Shown here: positions 25,403 to 34,410 of the stretch, in pieces
Position numbering within the stretch: position 1 is the stretch's first letter
Layout of the letters: every line of letters starts with the position of its first letter
Source of the DNA: JBBQKG01 sp038326655
GTDB lineage: Bacteria > Actinomycetota > Thermoleophilia > Solirubrobacterales > JBBDJG01
Direction: 5' to 3'
DNA length: 54,352 bases
Assembly (NCBI GenBank): GCA_038326655.1
Contig: JBBQKG010000022.1
Coordinates: 1-54,352 of the forward strand
The notes under the pieces: model-generated
The model's input: only the letters and a program-made list of their open reading frames with translations
Told to the model about the DNA's origin: nothing
The model's database searches: none
Made by a program: the position numbers and the translations under genes

Positions 25403-26178
25403 ACGGCGAGACCGCACCGGCGACGAGCTTCCTCGCCGGGCTTGAGGCATCCGCGGTGTGCGAGCTCCGCACTCGCGCGGTCGTGCGGAGCTTCGCTCGC
25501 GGAGCGGCCCTGTTCCACCAGGACCAGGTATCCGACCGCGCGCTCGTGCTGACGAGCGGCTACGTGAAGCTCAGCTCGATCAGCGACGACGGCCGTGAGG
25601 TAGTGCTTGCGATCAGGGGCGCGGGAGACCTGATCGGCGAGCTCGGCGCGCTCGACGGGCAGCCGCGCTCTGCGACCGCGATCACGCTCGACGAGGTCAC
25701 GGTCCTGGCGCTCTCGGCAGCCTCTTTCCAGGGCTTCCTCGCCAATCATCCCGCCGTCGCGCTACGAGTCATCTCGATGTTGAGCGCGCGCCTGCGTGAG
25801 GCGGATCGCAAGCTGGTCGAGTTCACCTCTCGGGATTCGCTCAGCCGCGTCGCGTCCCGTGTCCTGGAGCTTTCGGAACGATTCGGTCAGCGCTTCGAGA
25901 ACGAGTTGCGCATCGAGCTGCCGATCTCCCAGGAAGAGCTCGCCGGGTGGACCGGGTGCTCCCGCGACTCCGTCGTCAAGGCGCTCCAGGCGATGCGGAG
26001 CCTCGGCTGGATCGAGACCCGGCGCAAGCAGATCACCGTGCACGATCTGGAGGCGCTCCGCCGGCAGGCCAACGGAGGCGCTCCGACGCCCGAAAAGAGC
26101 GGAGAAAGCAGCACTTTCAGTGAAGGGCACGCTGTAGTCCAAACCCGCGCCAACCTAGTCTGCCTGTCGAGATGGTGA
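25399..26178 (+). CDS. Crp/Fnr family transcriptional regulator
   Basis: A 259-residue regulator. The N-terminal cyclic-nucleotide-binding domain has a well-kept phosphate-binding cassette, GDLIGELGALDGQPRSATAI, carrying the Glu, Arg and Ser that contact cAMP in E. coli CRP. A dimer helix follows (ALRVISMLSARLREADRKLVEF). The C-terminal winged helix reads LPISQEELAGWTGCSRDSVVKALQAMRSLGWIETRRKQ. The start is ATG 25399, overlapping the cyclase stop by 4 bp; a longer in-frame start at 25360 lies inside the cyclase. The final ~30 residues are not part of the family. Its stop overlaps the next cyclase start. Confidence 0.9.
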   Translation: MNGETAPATSFLAGLEASAVCELRTRAVVRSFARGAALFHQDQVSDRALVLTSGYVKLSSISDDGREVVLAIRGAGDLIGELGALDGQPRSATAITLDEVTVLALSAASFQGFLANHPAVALRVISMLSARLREADRKLVEFTSRDSLSRVASRVLELSERFGQRFENELRIELPISQEELAGWTGCSRDSVVKALQAMRSLGWIETRRKQITVHDLEALRRQANGGAPTPEKSGESSTFSEGHAVVQTRANLVCLSRW

Positions 26179-28190
26179 CCTCCACGACAAACGAAGAGAC
26201 ACACCTCGGCCTCGGCGCCGCCGCGTTCGTCGAGCCCTGGTCGATCCCCGAATGCGGGTTCCCCACCGTCCCCGCGCGGGCCCGGGAGACGAGCGACTCG
26301 AGCCTGCTTCAGGAGATCACCGCCTCGATCGCCGGAGCGAACAGCGTGCGGGACGCGATCGAGCTGGTCCTGCGCGAGATCTGCGCGCTCACAGGATGGG
26401 CGCTGGGGCAGGCCTGGACGCGTGACGGCTGCTCCTATCTCGAGTGCAGCCCCGCTTGGTGCGCCGTTTCGGAGGACCTGCTGCCATTTCGCCAGCGCAG
26501 CGCCTCGATGACGTTCGAGCCGGGCGTCGGGCTGCCGGGCCGGGCTTGGTCGACCGGTCGTCCCGTGTGGGTCAAGGACCTGCGGTCCCACGACCTGCCG
26601 CGAGGTCCGTTCGCGCTCGAGGTGGGGATCGTGGGTGGGATCGCCGTGCCCGTGCTGGCCGAGCGCGAGGTGGTCGCGGTGCTCGAGTTCCTGATGACTG
26701 AGAACAGGCCGGCCGACGACCGCTTCCTTGCGCTCGTGTCGACGACCGCGGCCCAGCTCGGCTCGCTGATCCAGCGAAAGCAGGCCGAGGAAGCGCTTCG
26801 TGCCAGCGAGGAGTGCTTCCGGCTGCTGGTCGAAAGCGTCGACGACTGCGCGATCTGCAGACTCGACACGAGCGGCCGGATCACGAGCTGGAATGCCGGC
26901 GCGACCCGCATTCTCGGGTACGAGAGCGAGCAGATCCTCGGATACAACGTGGCCCGCTTCTACCCGCCCGAGGCGGTGGGCGACGGAGACCCTGAAGCAC
27001 ACCTGGAGGTCGCACGCGCGACCGGCCGTTATGAGGAAAGTGGTTGGCGGGTCCGGAACGACGGCCTGCGCTTCTGGGCCGACGCGGTGGTCGTGCCGCT
27101 GCACGACGACAGCCGCCGGATTCAGGGGTTCAGCTACCTGATCCGCGACCACACCGCCGAGCGCCAGACCGAGGAGGAGCTGGTGCGGCTGAGAGCGGTG
27201 GTCGAGTGCTGTGACGACGCGATCGTGAGCCTCACGCCGGACCGCGGCATCATCACGACCTGGAACGGCGGCGCCGAACGGCTCTTCGGGTACACCGCCC
27301 GCGAGGTGATCGGGCGATGCGTCGTGCTGCTGCTGCCGCCCGAACACGGTCGCGACGAGTTGAAGGAGATCGAAGCCGAGCTGCGCGACGGTCGCGTCAC
27401 GCGCCGGGAGTTCCAGGCCGTGCGGAAGAACGACGGCCGGATCGACGTGTCGGTGACGTTCTCGCCGATCATCGGACCCGCGGGCGAGACCGTCGGCGTT
27501 TCCGCGGTGGGCCGTGACGTGAGCCACTCGAAGTGCACCCAACGCCACATCGAGCGCTCCTTCGGCACCTACCTCGACCACGACGTCGCAGAGCAGATCA
27601 TCAATGGTCGCGGCCCCGGCGTGACCGCTGTCGAAGTGCAGGCGACGATCCTGTTCGTCGACATCCGTGACTTCACCGCGCTGACCGAGGACATGGACCC
27701 GCGCGCTGCCGTTGCCACGCTCAACGACTTCTTCGAGGTCGCGGTACCCGCGATCGCCGAGCACGAGGGCCATGTGAACAAGTTCGTCGGAGACGGCCTG
27801 CTGGCGGTCTTCGGCCTCGGCAGCGACGACCACGACCACGCCGATCGCGCGCTGCGGGCTGCGCTCGATCTCGAACGGCGGGTGGCCGCGGAGTTCCACG
27901 GCACGCTCGAGATCGGCATCGGCGTGCACACCGGAAGGGTCATCGTGGGCAACGTCGGCGGCGGCGGCCGGCTCGACTTCACCGTGATCGGCGACGTCGT
28001 CAACACCGCCGCACGGATCGAAGGCGCGACGCGGCGCACCGGCGACCCGATCCTGATCAGCGAGTCGACCCGCTTGCACCTCCAGGAGGCCGAGCTCACC
28101 GCGATCGAGCGTCCCGCGGTGCCGATCAAGGGCAAGCGCGGGTCGATGAGGCTGTTCGCGCCAATCACACCGGAGAGAGGAACACCGTGA
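26172..28190 (+). CDS. GAF-PAS-PAS sensor adenylate/guanylate cyclase
   Basis: A 672-residue cytoplasmic sensor cyclase. A GAF domain spans about residues 45-210 (IELVLREICALTGWALGQAW, PGVGLPGRAWSTGRPVWVKD). PAS1 spans about 220-340 (DDCAICRLDTSGRITSWNAG) and PAS2 about 345-455 (DDAIVSLTPDRGIITTWNGG). A class III cyclase domain follows about 480-665: ILFVDIRDFTALTEDMDPR, FVGDGLLAVFG, GDVVNTAARIEG, with both metal Asp residues and the Asn/Arg pair. It overlaps the Crp gene by 7 bp. A signal perceived by GAF/PAS would change cAMP levels read by the neighbouring Crp protein. Confidence 0.9.
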   Translation: MVTSTTNEETHLGLGAAAFVEPWSIPECGFPTVPARARETSDSSLLQEITASIAGANSVRDAIELVLREICALTGWALGQAWTRDGCSYLECSPAWCAVSEDLLPFRQRSASMTFEPGVGLPGRAWSTGRPVWVKDLRSHDLPRGPFALEVGIVGGIAVPVLAEREVVAVLEFLMTENRPADDRFLALVSTTAAQLGSLIQRKQAEEALRASEECFRLLVESVDDCAICRLDTSGRITSWNAGATRILGYESEQILGYNVARFYPPEAVGDGDPEAHLEVARATGRYEESGWRVRNDGLRFWADAVVVPLHDDSRRIQGFSYLIRDHTAERQTEEELVRLRAVVECCDDAIVSLTPDRGIITTWNGGAERLFGYTAREVIGRCVVLLLPPEHGRDELKEIEAELRDGRVTRREFQAVRKNDGRIDVSVTFSPIIGPAGETVGVSAVGRDVSHSKCTQRHIERSFGTYLDHDVAEQIINGRGPGVTAVEVQATILFVDIRDFTALTEDMDPRAAVATLNDFFEVAVPAIAEHEGHVNKFVGDGLLAVFGLGSDDHDHADRALRAALDLERRVAAEFHGTLEIGIGVHTGRVIVGNVGGGGRLDFTVIGDVVNTAARIEGATRRTGDPILISESTRLHLQEAELTAIERPAVPIKGKRGSMRLFAPITPERGTP

Positions 28191-28989
28191 AGAATCGAAC
28201 GAAGTTGGGGTTGGCGACGATGTCGGGCCTCGTAGTCGCGGCGACCGCCGCGATCATGCTCGGCGCCGCCGCGACGGGATCGACCGTGCCGCGGGCGTTC
28301 GAGGCCACGAACGCTCCACACGTCACGGTGTCGGCGCTGCCGGGGGTCGACCTCGCGCCGCTCGCGCGGCTGCCGGGCTCAGCGCGTCCTCCGGCCCGTA
28401 CCCGAATGTCGTCTCCGGCGCCTCCCTCGGGCCCCGCGAGGTGGATGTGACGCTGGAGGCGCGCGGACCGCGCACGTCCGTCGTCGACCGGCCGCTGCTC
28501 GCATCCGGGACCTGGATCCGGCCCGGCATGGTGGTGCTCGAACAGAGGCTGGCCCAGGTGCTTCGAGCGCGGGCCGGCAGTCGCGTTGCGATTTCGACCG
28601 CGCATGGTCCGGCCAGGCTCCGGGTCGCCGGGATCGCTGTCAGCACGAGTCGCGCCCAGCTCGACGGTCGCGCGGGCATCGCCTACGTCACGCGCCGCAC
28701 GCTCGCCGGCATCGCCCCCAACGGCCGCACGCTTGGCTCAACGCTCTACCTGAGGCTCTCCGATCCGGGAAGCTCGCGCGCCTACGCCGCCTGGCTGAGG
28801 CAGCGCTACCCCGGTCCGCAGGTCACGGTGGACGACTGGCAGCGGCTCGAAACCGGGGCCGCTGCCGGCCCGTCCCTCGCTCCGCTTGCGGCGCTCGCCC
28901 TGCTCCTGGCAGCGTTTACGGTTGCGATCCGGCGGCGCAAAGCCGGGACCAGGCCGCGGATGCGGACACGCGTCGCCCGGCGAGCCTGA
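28187..28989 (+). pseudogene. FtsX/MacB-like permease fragment, frameshifted
   Basis: GTG 28187 overlaps the cyclase stop by 4 bp (GTGA). The N-terminal hydrophobic segment LGLATMSGLVVAATAAIMLG leads to PHVTVSALPGVDLAPLARLPG. Near 28370 (GCTGCCGGGCTC) the frame shifts and continues as SSGPYPNVVSGASLGPREVDV, LLASGTWIRPGMVVLEQRLA, GSRVAISTAHGPARLRVAGI, resembling the extracellular domain of FtsX/MacB-like permeases. One last helix (LAPLAALALLLAAFTVAI) and a basic tail end the protein. A complete permease would have two more helices plus an ATPase partner, and neither is present. It is a truncated relative or a small derived membrane protein; family assignment is tentative. Confidence 0.5.
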
Positions 28990-29019
28990 CGACCCGCCTC
29001 GTCGCTCGATCGTTCCCGA

Positions 29020-29619
29020 TCACGGAACGAAAACGCCCTGCACCGCGAACAACGAGTTGCCCGCCGTGGATGCGACGCCGTCCGAGCCACCGTCGAAGAC
29101 CTGGACCTGGCCGAGCTGCCAGATCGCCCGGTTGCCGCTTGCCGCGATCCCGGGAGTGACCGCGTCGAGGCTCGTCGAGACGGCGCAGCCGGCCCCCCGG
29201 CCGGTGTCGGCCGTCGCGGTGCACGGCACCGTCACGGCCAGCGGCACGTCCTCGACGGTGCCCTGCTCGTCTCCGGCAGGCCCGTTGTCGCGGTCGGTGA
29301 TCCGCAGGCTCGAGACCTCCTGCAGCTCGCCCGTGTAGTCGTCCAGGCCCGCGCGCTGGCGCACGTCGCCCAGCGAGATGTTCACGAGCACGTCCGGAGA
29401 GGCTCCGGCCACCACGTCGAGCCGCACGCTGCCGACCGAGTTGGCCTCCTTCCCGTTCGCGTCGGGGGTCCCGACCGTCAGGTTCGGCGAGGTCTGCTGC
29501 GGCGACCTGCACGACGGGAACGCGAGCGGCGCGCCGTGCGTCGCGTCGGGCGCGGTGCACTGCTGGAATGCCGGCACGAGCGGCACGCGGAACGGAGTCG
29601 CGCCCTTCGGCCGGGCGTA
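29020..29619 (-). repeat. shared C-terminal domain, copy B
   Basis: Copy B has 199 residues: YARPKGATPFRVPLVPAF, C-x15-C around HGAPLAFPS, TVGTPDANGKEANSVGS, DDYTGEL, ITDRDNG, VPC-x11-C, NRAIWQLG, and the end AVQGVFVP. It is slightly shorter than copy A in the DPxTxxxEADV region. Confidence 0.85.
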
Positions 29620-31560
29620 GGACTCGGAGTAGCCCGGCGCGAGCTGGTACCCGTACCCGCCGGGTAGGAACTTCGGCGCCGGATTGCCGACGAGCCCGCC
29701 GAGCGAGCCCGGCTGCTCGAGCACCGGCAGGCGCAGCTCGAGGTCCGACACCGTGATCGGCGTCTGCCCGTTCGAGTTGCGGCCGTAGGGCTGGTCCGCG
29801 GGCAGCAGCTCGAGCTTCGCGATGTGCCCGCTCTCGAACTTCCAACCGTTCGGATGCAGCTGGAACACCTGGCGGATCGGCGAGGTGTTGATCTCGGGCC
29901 GGTAGATGCCGCGGGCGACAAGCGTCTCGTTGCCGCTGACCGGGTCGACGTCCTCGAGGCGAGCCGCGAGCTGCGACGTCGGCCCCGGGGAGACGATGTT
30001 GGCCACGATCGTGGTCGATCCCATCAGTGTGAAGCCGCCCGCCGGTGTGGGGGCGAGGCGGTAGCTGGCCGCGCCGGGCTGGTCGGCTCCGGGGGCCGTG
30101 GCGCAGGCGCCGCCGCCCGCGATCGGGTCGAAGTGCTCACCGGCCTGGTCGGTCACGGCGGACGCGACCACCTGCTGGTCCGGACCGGCAAAGTGGACCT
30201 CACCCGGCGACAGCGCCGCCCACGTGGGCGCGCGGAACGGCTGGTCGGTGTTGGGATCGTCGTACGGCCCGGTGGCACCGCCCGAGGGGCCGCCGCAGAC
30301 CTGTGTGAGCGTCTGGACGCCCTGGAACGGCTCGCTGCCCTGGCCCTTGACGTAATAGTCGAACCAGTTGTGCAGCTGCCGGCTGAGCAGGGTCGCGTCG
30401 GGGCCCTTGTTCTGGCCGCGCTGGTGGCCGTGATCGCTGAAGAGCAAAGAGACCGGCGTCCCGGGATGGTTGGTGCGCGTGCGGTTGTAGAAGCGGATCG
30501 CCTCGTCCGGCGGGAAGAGGTCGTCGGTGAACCCGTTCGAGATCAGCATCGGCGCGGGCGCCTCGGAGTCGTCGATGTAGTACGACGAGTGATGCGTCGT
30601 GATCTCGTCGACGATGTCCTGCGAGAGCGGGTCCTGGTCGTAGGGCTCGCCCGCGTTGATGGAGGCGTACCACTGGTCGAGATCCGCATCCGGGTCGGTG
30701 CCCGGTGGCGCGTAGTTGCTGGTCGCCTGCCCGGTGCCGTACAGCCCGGTGACGAACGACTGTTTCATCACGCCGATCCGGCCGCGCGCCAGATATGGGG
30801 CGTCGGACACGTAGTCGAGCGTGTGCCCGTTGGGCTGCAGCGAGTAGGCGAGGTCGGTCCATGGGATGTCCGGCTGGGCGGCCGCGATCCGCATCGCCTT
30901 GCCGCCGGGGCTGACCCATGGGATCAGGGTGCCGTCACCGGCCTGGATCATCTTGCGGTCCTTGAGCGCGCCGAGCGCCGCGGAGATGCCGCCGCCGTAG
31001 GAGCCGCCGGTCACGCCGATCTTCTGCGGGTCGATCAGGCCTTCGCCGCCGGTCGCTCCGTCGGCCGCTTTGTCGGCGAGCGCCTCGAAGATCTCCTGCG
31101 CGTCGCGGACCTCGAAGCGCGTGTCCATCAGGTGGTTGTAGCCGTTCTGGCACACCGGCTGGATGCGCTTGGGGTCGGTGCCGCCGCACGAGTTGCCCCA
31201 GCCGCGGTCGCTCATCGAGAACACGGCGTAGCCGTCGGCGATCCAGCCGCCGGACGTGATGGACAGCTTCGAGCCGCCCCAGCCGTGGAACATGCCCACC
31301 ATCGGGAAATTGCCGTCAGGGCCGCTCGCGGGCGCCGGCGGGAAGCCGACGTTGATGTCGATCGGCGCGCCGTCGAAGGTGGTGAAGATGCCCGAGCAGT
31401 GACGCTGGCCCGCGTTGGCTCCCACCTGCACGGTGCAGGTGATGTCGCCACCGGCTCCGTTCGGAATGCTCGAGATCGCGGCCTGCGCCGCCGTGGGCAG
31501 CGCGAGCGCGCCGAGCAGGCCCGCAAGGGCGGCGAGCCGCCGCATCGAACTACAAGACAT
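29020..31560 (-). CDS. secreted S15/CocE-like X-Pro dipeptidyl-peptidase family hydrolase with QGxFxP C-terminal domain
   Basis: An 846-residue exported protein with a signal peptide (SMRRLAALAGLLGALALPTAAQA) and a GGGGGAGG ribosome-binding site before ATG 31560. The catalytic half shows FPMVGMFHGWGGSKL, GYAVFSMSDRGWGNSCGG, IGVTGGSYGGGISAALGAL (G-x-S-Y-G-G nucleophile elbow), ISNGFTDDLFPPDEAIRFY (Asp) and LLFSDHGHQRGQ (His), as in S15 peptidases and cocaine-esterase-like hydrolases. A C-terminal jelly-roll-like region follows (AARLEDVDPVSGNETLVARG). From 29619 the last 199 residues are shared-domain copy B, ending LFAVQGVFVP. Natural substrate unknown. Confidence 0.87.
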   Translation of the reverse strand: MSCSSMRRLAALAGLLGALALPTAAQAAISSIPNGAGGDITCTVQVGANAGQRHCSGIFTTFDGAPIDINVGFPPAPASGPDGNFPMVGMFHGWGGSKLSITSGGWIADGYAVFSMSDRGWGNSCGGTDPKRIQPVCQNGYNHLMDTRFEVRDAQEIFEALADKAADGATGGEGLIDPQKIGVTGGSYGGGISAALGALKDRKMIQAGDGTLIPWVSPGGKAMRIAAAQPDIPWTDLAYSLQPNGHTLDYVSDAPYLARGRIGVMKQSFVTGLYGTGQATSNYAPPGTDPDADLDQWYASINAGEPYDQDPLSQDIVDEITTHHSSYYIDDSEAPAPMLISNGFTDDLFPPDEAIRFYNRTRTNHPGTPVSLLFSDHGHQRGQNKGPDATLLSRQLHNWFDYYVKGQGSEPFQGVQTLTQVCGGPSGGATGPYDDPNTDQPFRAPTWAALSPGEVHFAGPDQQVVASAVTDQAGEHFDPIAGGGACATAPGADQPGAASYRLAPTPAGGFTLMGSTTIVANIVSPGPTSQLAARLEDVDPVSGNETLVARGIYRPEINTSPIRQVFQLHPNGWKFESGHIAKLELLPADQPYGRNSNGQTPITVSDLELRLPVLEQPGSLGGLVGNPAPKFLPGGYGYQLAPGYSESYARPKGATPFRVPLVPAFQQCTAPDATHGAPLAFPSCRSPQQTSPNLTVGTPDANGKEANSVGSVRLDVVAGASPDVLVNISLGDVRQRAGLDDYTGELQEVSSLRITDRDNGPAGDEQGTVEDVPLAVTVPCTATADTGRGAGCAVSTSLDAVTPGIAASGNRAIWQLGQVQVFDGGSDGVASTAGNSLFAVQGVFVP

Positions 31561-31630
31561 GGTCCTCCCCCTTCACCAGTTCATCCTCGATGGCGAATGC
31601 TGCAGGATAGCCGAGGATCCGGAGGCGCGT

Positions 31631-32425
31631 TCATCCCAACCACTCCTTGATCGGGACCCGCGCGGCGAGGGACGAGAAGCTTCCGGTGTCGCGCAGCTCC
31701 GCGGCCGCGGCCGCGAACGCGGCCACCGCCACCCACGCCAGTTGACCGCCGACGCTGATGCGACGGCCGCCCGCCTCGACGATCTCGCTCATCGAAAGGC
31801 CGGGGTGGGCCAGGACGTTCAAGGGCCGCGTGGTCGCCTCGCGCACTGTCCGGATCTCCTCTCCATTTCGCAGCCCCGGCGCGTACACCACGTCGGCGCC
31901 GGCCCGCTCGTAGGCCTGCAGGCGGGCGATCGTGTCGTCGATGTCGGGGTTGCCGCGAATGTGGTTCTCGGCTCGCGCCGTGAGCGTGAACGGGAAGCCC
32001 AGCAGCCCGGCCGCCTCGCGCGCGGCGTGCACGCGCTCCGCCGCGTGCTCGAGCGCGTAGATCTCGCCTCGCGGGTCGTAGTCCTCGATCGAGCCCCCGA
32101 CCGCGCCCGCTTCCGCCGCACGCGTGATCGCACGCGCGGCGTCCTCGGGCTCGGGCCCATAACCGTTCTCGAGATCGACCGAGACCGGAAGGGGCGTCGA
32201 TCGGTCGAGCGCGCGCGTGTGGTCGATCACCTCGTCGAGCGTGACGTTGCCGTCGAGGCGGCCCAGCGTGAACGCAAAGCCGGAGCTCGTGGTCGCGAGC
32301 GCCTCGAAGCCGAGCGCCTCCAGGACTCTGGCCGAGCCTGCGTCCCAGGGGTTCGGGACGATGAACGGCTCGCCCTCGTGCAGCGCCCGGAACGCATCCG
32401 CCTTTTGCTCCTGCCCTGGCTGCAA
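31631..32425 (-). CDS. isocitrate lyase / PEP mutase superfamily protein
   Basis: A 264-residue single-domain TIM barrel of the PEP mutase/isocitrate lyase family. Key segments are IVPNPWDAGSARVLEALGFEALATTSSGFA, PVSVDLENGYGPEPEDAARA (metal-binding acidic motif), VGGSIEDYDPRGE, and TARAENHIRGNPDIDDTIARLQAYERAGADVVYAPG. The K-C-G-H loop of true isocitrate lyases is absent, so a C-C or P-C bond enzyme of another kind (for example a 2-methylisocitrate-lyase-like or oxaloacetate-decarboxylase-like protein) is more likely. It starts 11 bp after the STAS gene stop, suggesting cotranscription. Confidence 0.87.
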   Translation of the reverse strand: MQPGQEQKADAFRALHEGEPFIVPNPWDAGSARVLEALGFEALATTSSGFAFTLGRLDGNVTLDEVIDHTRALDRSTPLPVSVDLENGYGPEPEDAARAITRAAEAGAVGGSIEDYDPRGEIYALEHAAERVHAAREAAGLLGFPFTLTARAENHIRGNPDIDDTIARLQAYERAGADVVYAPGLRNGEEIRTVREATTRPLNVLAHPGLSMSEIVEAGGRRISVGGQLAWVAVAAFAAAAAELRDTGSFSSLAARVPIKEWLG

Positions 32426-32436
32426 ACTGGGAGCTC

Positions 32437-32844
32437 TCAGGTGCGAAAGCGCGGCGGCTGGTGACAGAGTGGCAGCAGCCTTTCGAGCCCGCTCGTCTCG
32501 AGCACCGCCTGGACGATCTCCGCGGGGCTCCGCACGATGTGCAGACGGAGGCCATCTTCACGCGCGAGCTTGTTCGCCTTCACGAGCAGGGCCAGGCCGG
32601 TCGAGTCGACGAACGTGATCGAGCGCAGGTCGATCACGAGATCTTCGGGCCGATCCGCCAGCATGCGCTTGAGGCTCTCCAAAAAGCGCTGGTTGCAGGA
32701 CAGGTCGAGCTCTCCCACGAGCACGACGTAGGCGACGCCGTTGAACCGTACGACCTCTACGTGGCATCGAGCACCGAGCCGGCTCGAGTCCGCAACCTGC
32801 TTCCCGCTCGCCAAGCGTGGGCGGTCACGCCGTATCTGGACCAT
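32437..32844 (-). CDS. STAS-domain anti-sigma factor antagonist
   Basis: A 135-residue protein. A ~28-residue N-terminal extension precedes a STAS domain: GVAYVVLVGELDLSCNQRFL, EDLVIDLRSITFVDSTGLALLVKANKLARE, and LRLHIVRSPAEIVQAVLETSGL. The phosphorylatable Ser sits in the canonical DST motif, as in SpoIIAA/RsbV. In partner-switching the dephospho form captures an anti-sigma kinase; RsbP at 6220-8677 is a candidate phosphatase, although 24 kb away. No RsbW-type kinase or sigma gene is visible in the window. GGGAGGAG precedes ATG 32844. Confidence 0.9.
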   Translation of the reverse strand: MVQIRRDRPRLASGKQVADSSRLGARCHVEVVRFNGVAYVVLVGELDLSCNQRFLESLKRMLADRPEDLVIDLRSITFVDSTGLALLVKANKLAREDGLRLHIVRSPAEIVQAVLETSGLERLLPLCHQPPRFRT

Positions 32845-32983
32845 GAAACTCCTCCCGGGGAAGTCCCCTGAGGGCCCCGCTCATCCGACGCGGCGAGGCG
32901 CGCTTCGATCCTACTGCGCGCGGGTGACGCCGAGCAAGGCCCGCCGCACGCCGAATCCCGATCGACCGCCGGAAAGACTTACA

Positions 32984-33334
32984 TCAGCCGCCCGGCCGCC
33001 GCTGCCAGGGCAGCCGCCCCTCGAGCTCCACCTGCAGCGAGGCGCTCAAAAACGTCCGGATGAAGACGATCAGGGCCAGCACGCCCGCGCTTCTGAAGCT
33101 GGGCGACACCGCGACCGTGCGGATGATGTCGCCTGCGACCAGGAACTCAAGGCCGAGCAAAATCGCCCGCCCCGCGTCCTGGCGATAAGGGGTGTAGAGG
33201 TCACGGATGCTGGCTCCGCCGCGCACACGAACCAGCACGATCGCCGAAGCCAGCAGGAGGCCCCCGATGATCACGAGCACGCCGGCGGCATCGACCGTCT
33301 TGCCCGCGGTCTCCATCACGTCCTTGAAGGTCAT
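32984..33334 (-). CDS. DUF1622 family membrane protein
   Basis: A 116-residue protein with an N-terminal amphipathic helix (FKDVMETAGKTVDAAGV) and three predicted membrane segments: VLVIIGGLLLASAIVLV, RAILLGLEFLVAGDIIRTVA and a third around AGVLALIVFIRTFLSASLQVELEG. The GLEFLVAGDIIRT and IRTFLS-x-x-L-x-x-E-LEG motifs are those of DUF1622, small membrane proteins of unknown function. The start at ATG 33334 is preceded by GGGGAAAG; the in-frame extension upstream has no homology. It is divergent from the lipoprotein gene. Confidence 0.87.
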   Translation of the reverse strand: MTFKDVMETAGKTVDAAGVLVIIGGLLLASAIVLVRVRGGASIRDLYTPYRQDAGRAILLGLEFLVAGDIIRTVAVSPSFRSAGVLALIVFIRTFLSASLQVELEGRLPWQRRPGG

Positions 33335-33465
33335 GACCGGTTTCTTTCCCCTGCGGCATCTGCTCACCCGCTTTCCGGCAGCGGCCTGTCAGGAAACTTG
33401 CGGAGATAGTCTTCGCCCGCGGGTCGGCGCGGCCCGCGACGGACGTAAGCGAAGGGAGATCGAAG

Positions 33466-34005
33466 ATGGGCGTGAGGGCGATCGCGGTATCGCTCGCCGG
33501 CTTGGTTGTTCTTTTGAGCGTGACCGCCTGCGGCAACAGCTCCAACTCGACCTCGACCGCTCGCAACAGGAAGGGCGTCACCGCGCCGGGAGCGAAGGTG
33601 AGGTTCGTGACTCCGAAGGAGGCTTCGACGATCGGCCCGACTGTCGTCGCCCAGGTGAAGCTCACCCACTTCAAACTGGCTCCGAACCAGGTCGGAAAGC
33701 CGGCCAAGCAGGGCGAGGGTCATCTGCACTTCTCGCTCGATCGTGGGAAGTTCGATTATCCGAAGTACTCGGGCGCCAACGGCAAGGAGGCTGTCAAGCT
33801 CGGCGCGCAGGGCAAGTACTCGCCGTCGACCGCGCTTACGATCACTTACAGCAACCTGCCATCGGGAACGCACGAGCTCGAGGTGTATCTGGCAAACAAC
33901 GACCACACGGACACCGGGGTCGCGACGTTCGTCTCGTTCATCGTCAAGGGAAACGGGCGAAGCCCCGCGCCCGCGCCTCCAAGTGGCGGTGGCTCGGGCT
34001 ATTAG
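33466..34005 (+). CDS. lipoprotein with Ig-like/DUF4399-like domain
   Basis: A 179-residue exported lipoprotein. The signal peptide VRAIAVSLAGLVVLLSVTAC ends in a lipobox Cys. The mature domain contains RFVTPKEASTIGPTVVAQVK, GEGHLHFSLDRGKFDYPKYS and LPSGTHELEVYLANNDHTDTG, a beta-sandwich resembling DUF4399 with a His-rich HLHF strand that could bind metal. The tail is PAPAPPSGGGSG. A GAAGGGAGA site precedes ATG 33466. The downstream cupredoxin gene overlaps its end, so both envelope proteins are likely coexpressed. Function inferred only as extracytoplasmic binding. Confidence 0.8.
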   Translation: MGVRAIAVSLAGLVVLLSVTACGNSSNSTSTARNRKGVTAPGAKVRFVTPKEASTIGPTVVAQVKLTHFKLAPNQVGKPAKQGEGHLHFSLDRGKFDYPKYSGANGKEAVKLGAQGKYSPSTALTITYSNLPSGTHELEVYLANNDHTDTGVATFVSFIVKGNGRSPAPAPPSGGGSGY

Positions 34006-34363
34006 ACGCCGTGCGTTGCCGGCGCTCGTGCTCGTCGTGCTGGCCGTGCTGGTCGAAGCCGGCCTCGGCTGCGGCTCCTCGGGTAAGAACGCAAATGGGT
34101 CGAAGGGCGACGTGACCGCGGCCGACTTCAGCTTCGCCCCCGAGGTCACGACGGTCGACGTGGGCGAGACCGTCACCTGGACCAACCAGGGCCAGGCCGA
34201 TCACACCGTGAAAGGGCCGGGCTTCTTCTCGGCAAAGGCGCTCGGCCACGGACAGAGGTTCAGCCACCGGTTCGAGCGACCGGGCCGTTTCGCCTACCTC
34301 TGCACGCTGCACCCGACGCAGATGCGCGGCACCGTGGTCGTGCGGGCGCTGCAGCCCGGGTAG
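33983..34363 (+). CDS. cupredoxin (plastocyanin-like) lipoprotein
   Basis: An exported protein of about 126 residues. The signal region RRRALPALVLVVLAVLVEAGLGC ends in a lipobox-type Cys. The mature domain is a small blue-copper fold: DFSFAPEVTTVDVGETVTWT, then QADHTVKGPG (first His ligand), and FAYLCTLHPTQMRGTVVV, where Cys, His and Met complete a type 1 copper site. It would carry electrons or copper outside the membrane. The start is either GTG 33983 or GTG 33989, overlapping the preceding lipoprotein gene by about 20 bp. Confidence 0.87.
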   Translation: MAVARAIRRRALPALVLVVLAVLVEAGLGCGSSGKNANGSKGDVTAADFSFAPEVTTVDVGETVTWTNQGQADHTVKGPGFFSAKALGHGQRFSHRFERPGRFAYLCTLHPTQMRGTVVVRALQPG

Positions 34364-34410
34364 GCAAAACCGCACCGATGCCTCGCAGACGATCCGCCTA
34401 GACTGTGCCG

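Noticed and set aside
31631..32425. True isocitrate lyase of the glyoxylate shunt
   Set aside because: The protein is too short and lacks the K-C-G-H catalytic loop; only the general PEP mutase/isocitrate lyase barrel is supported.
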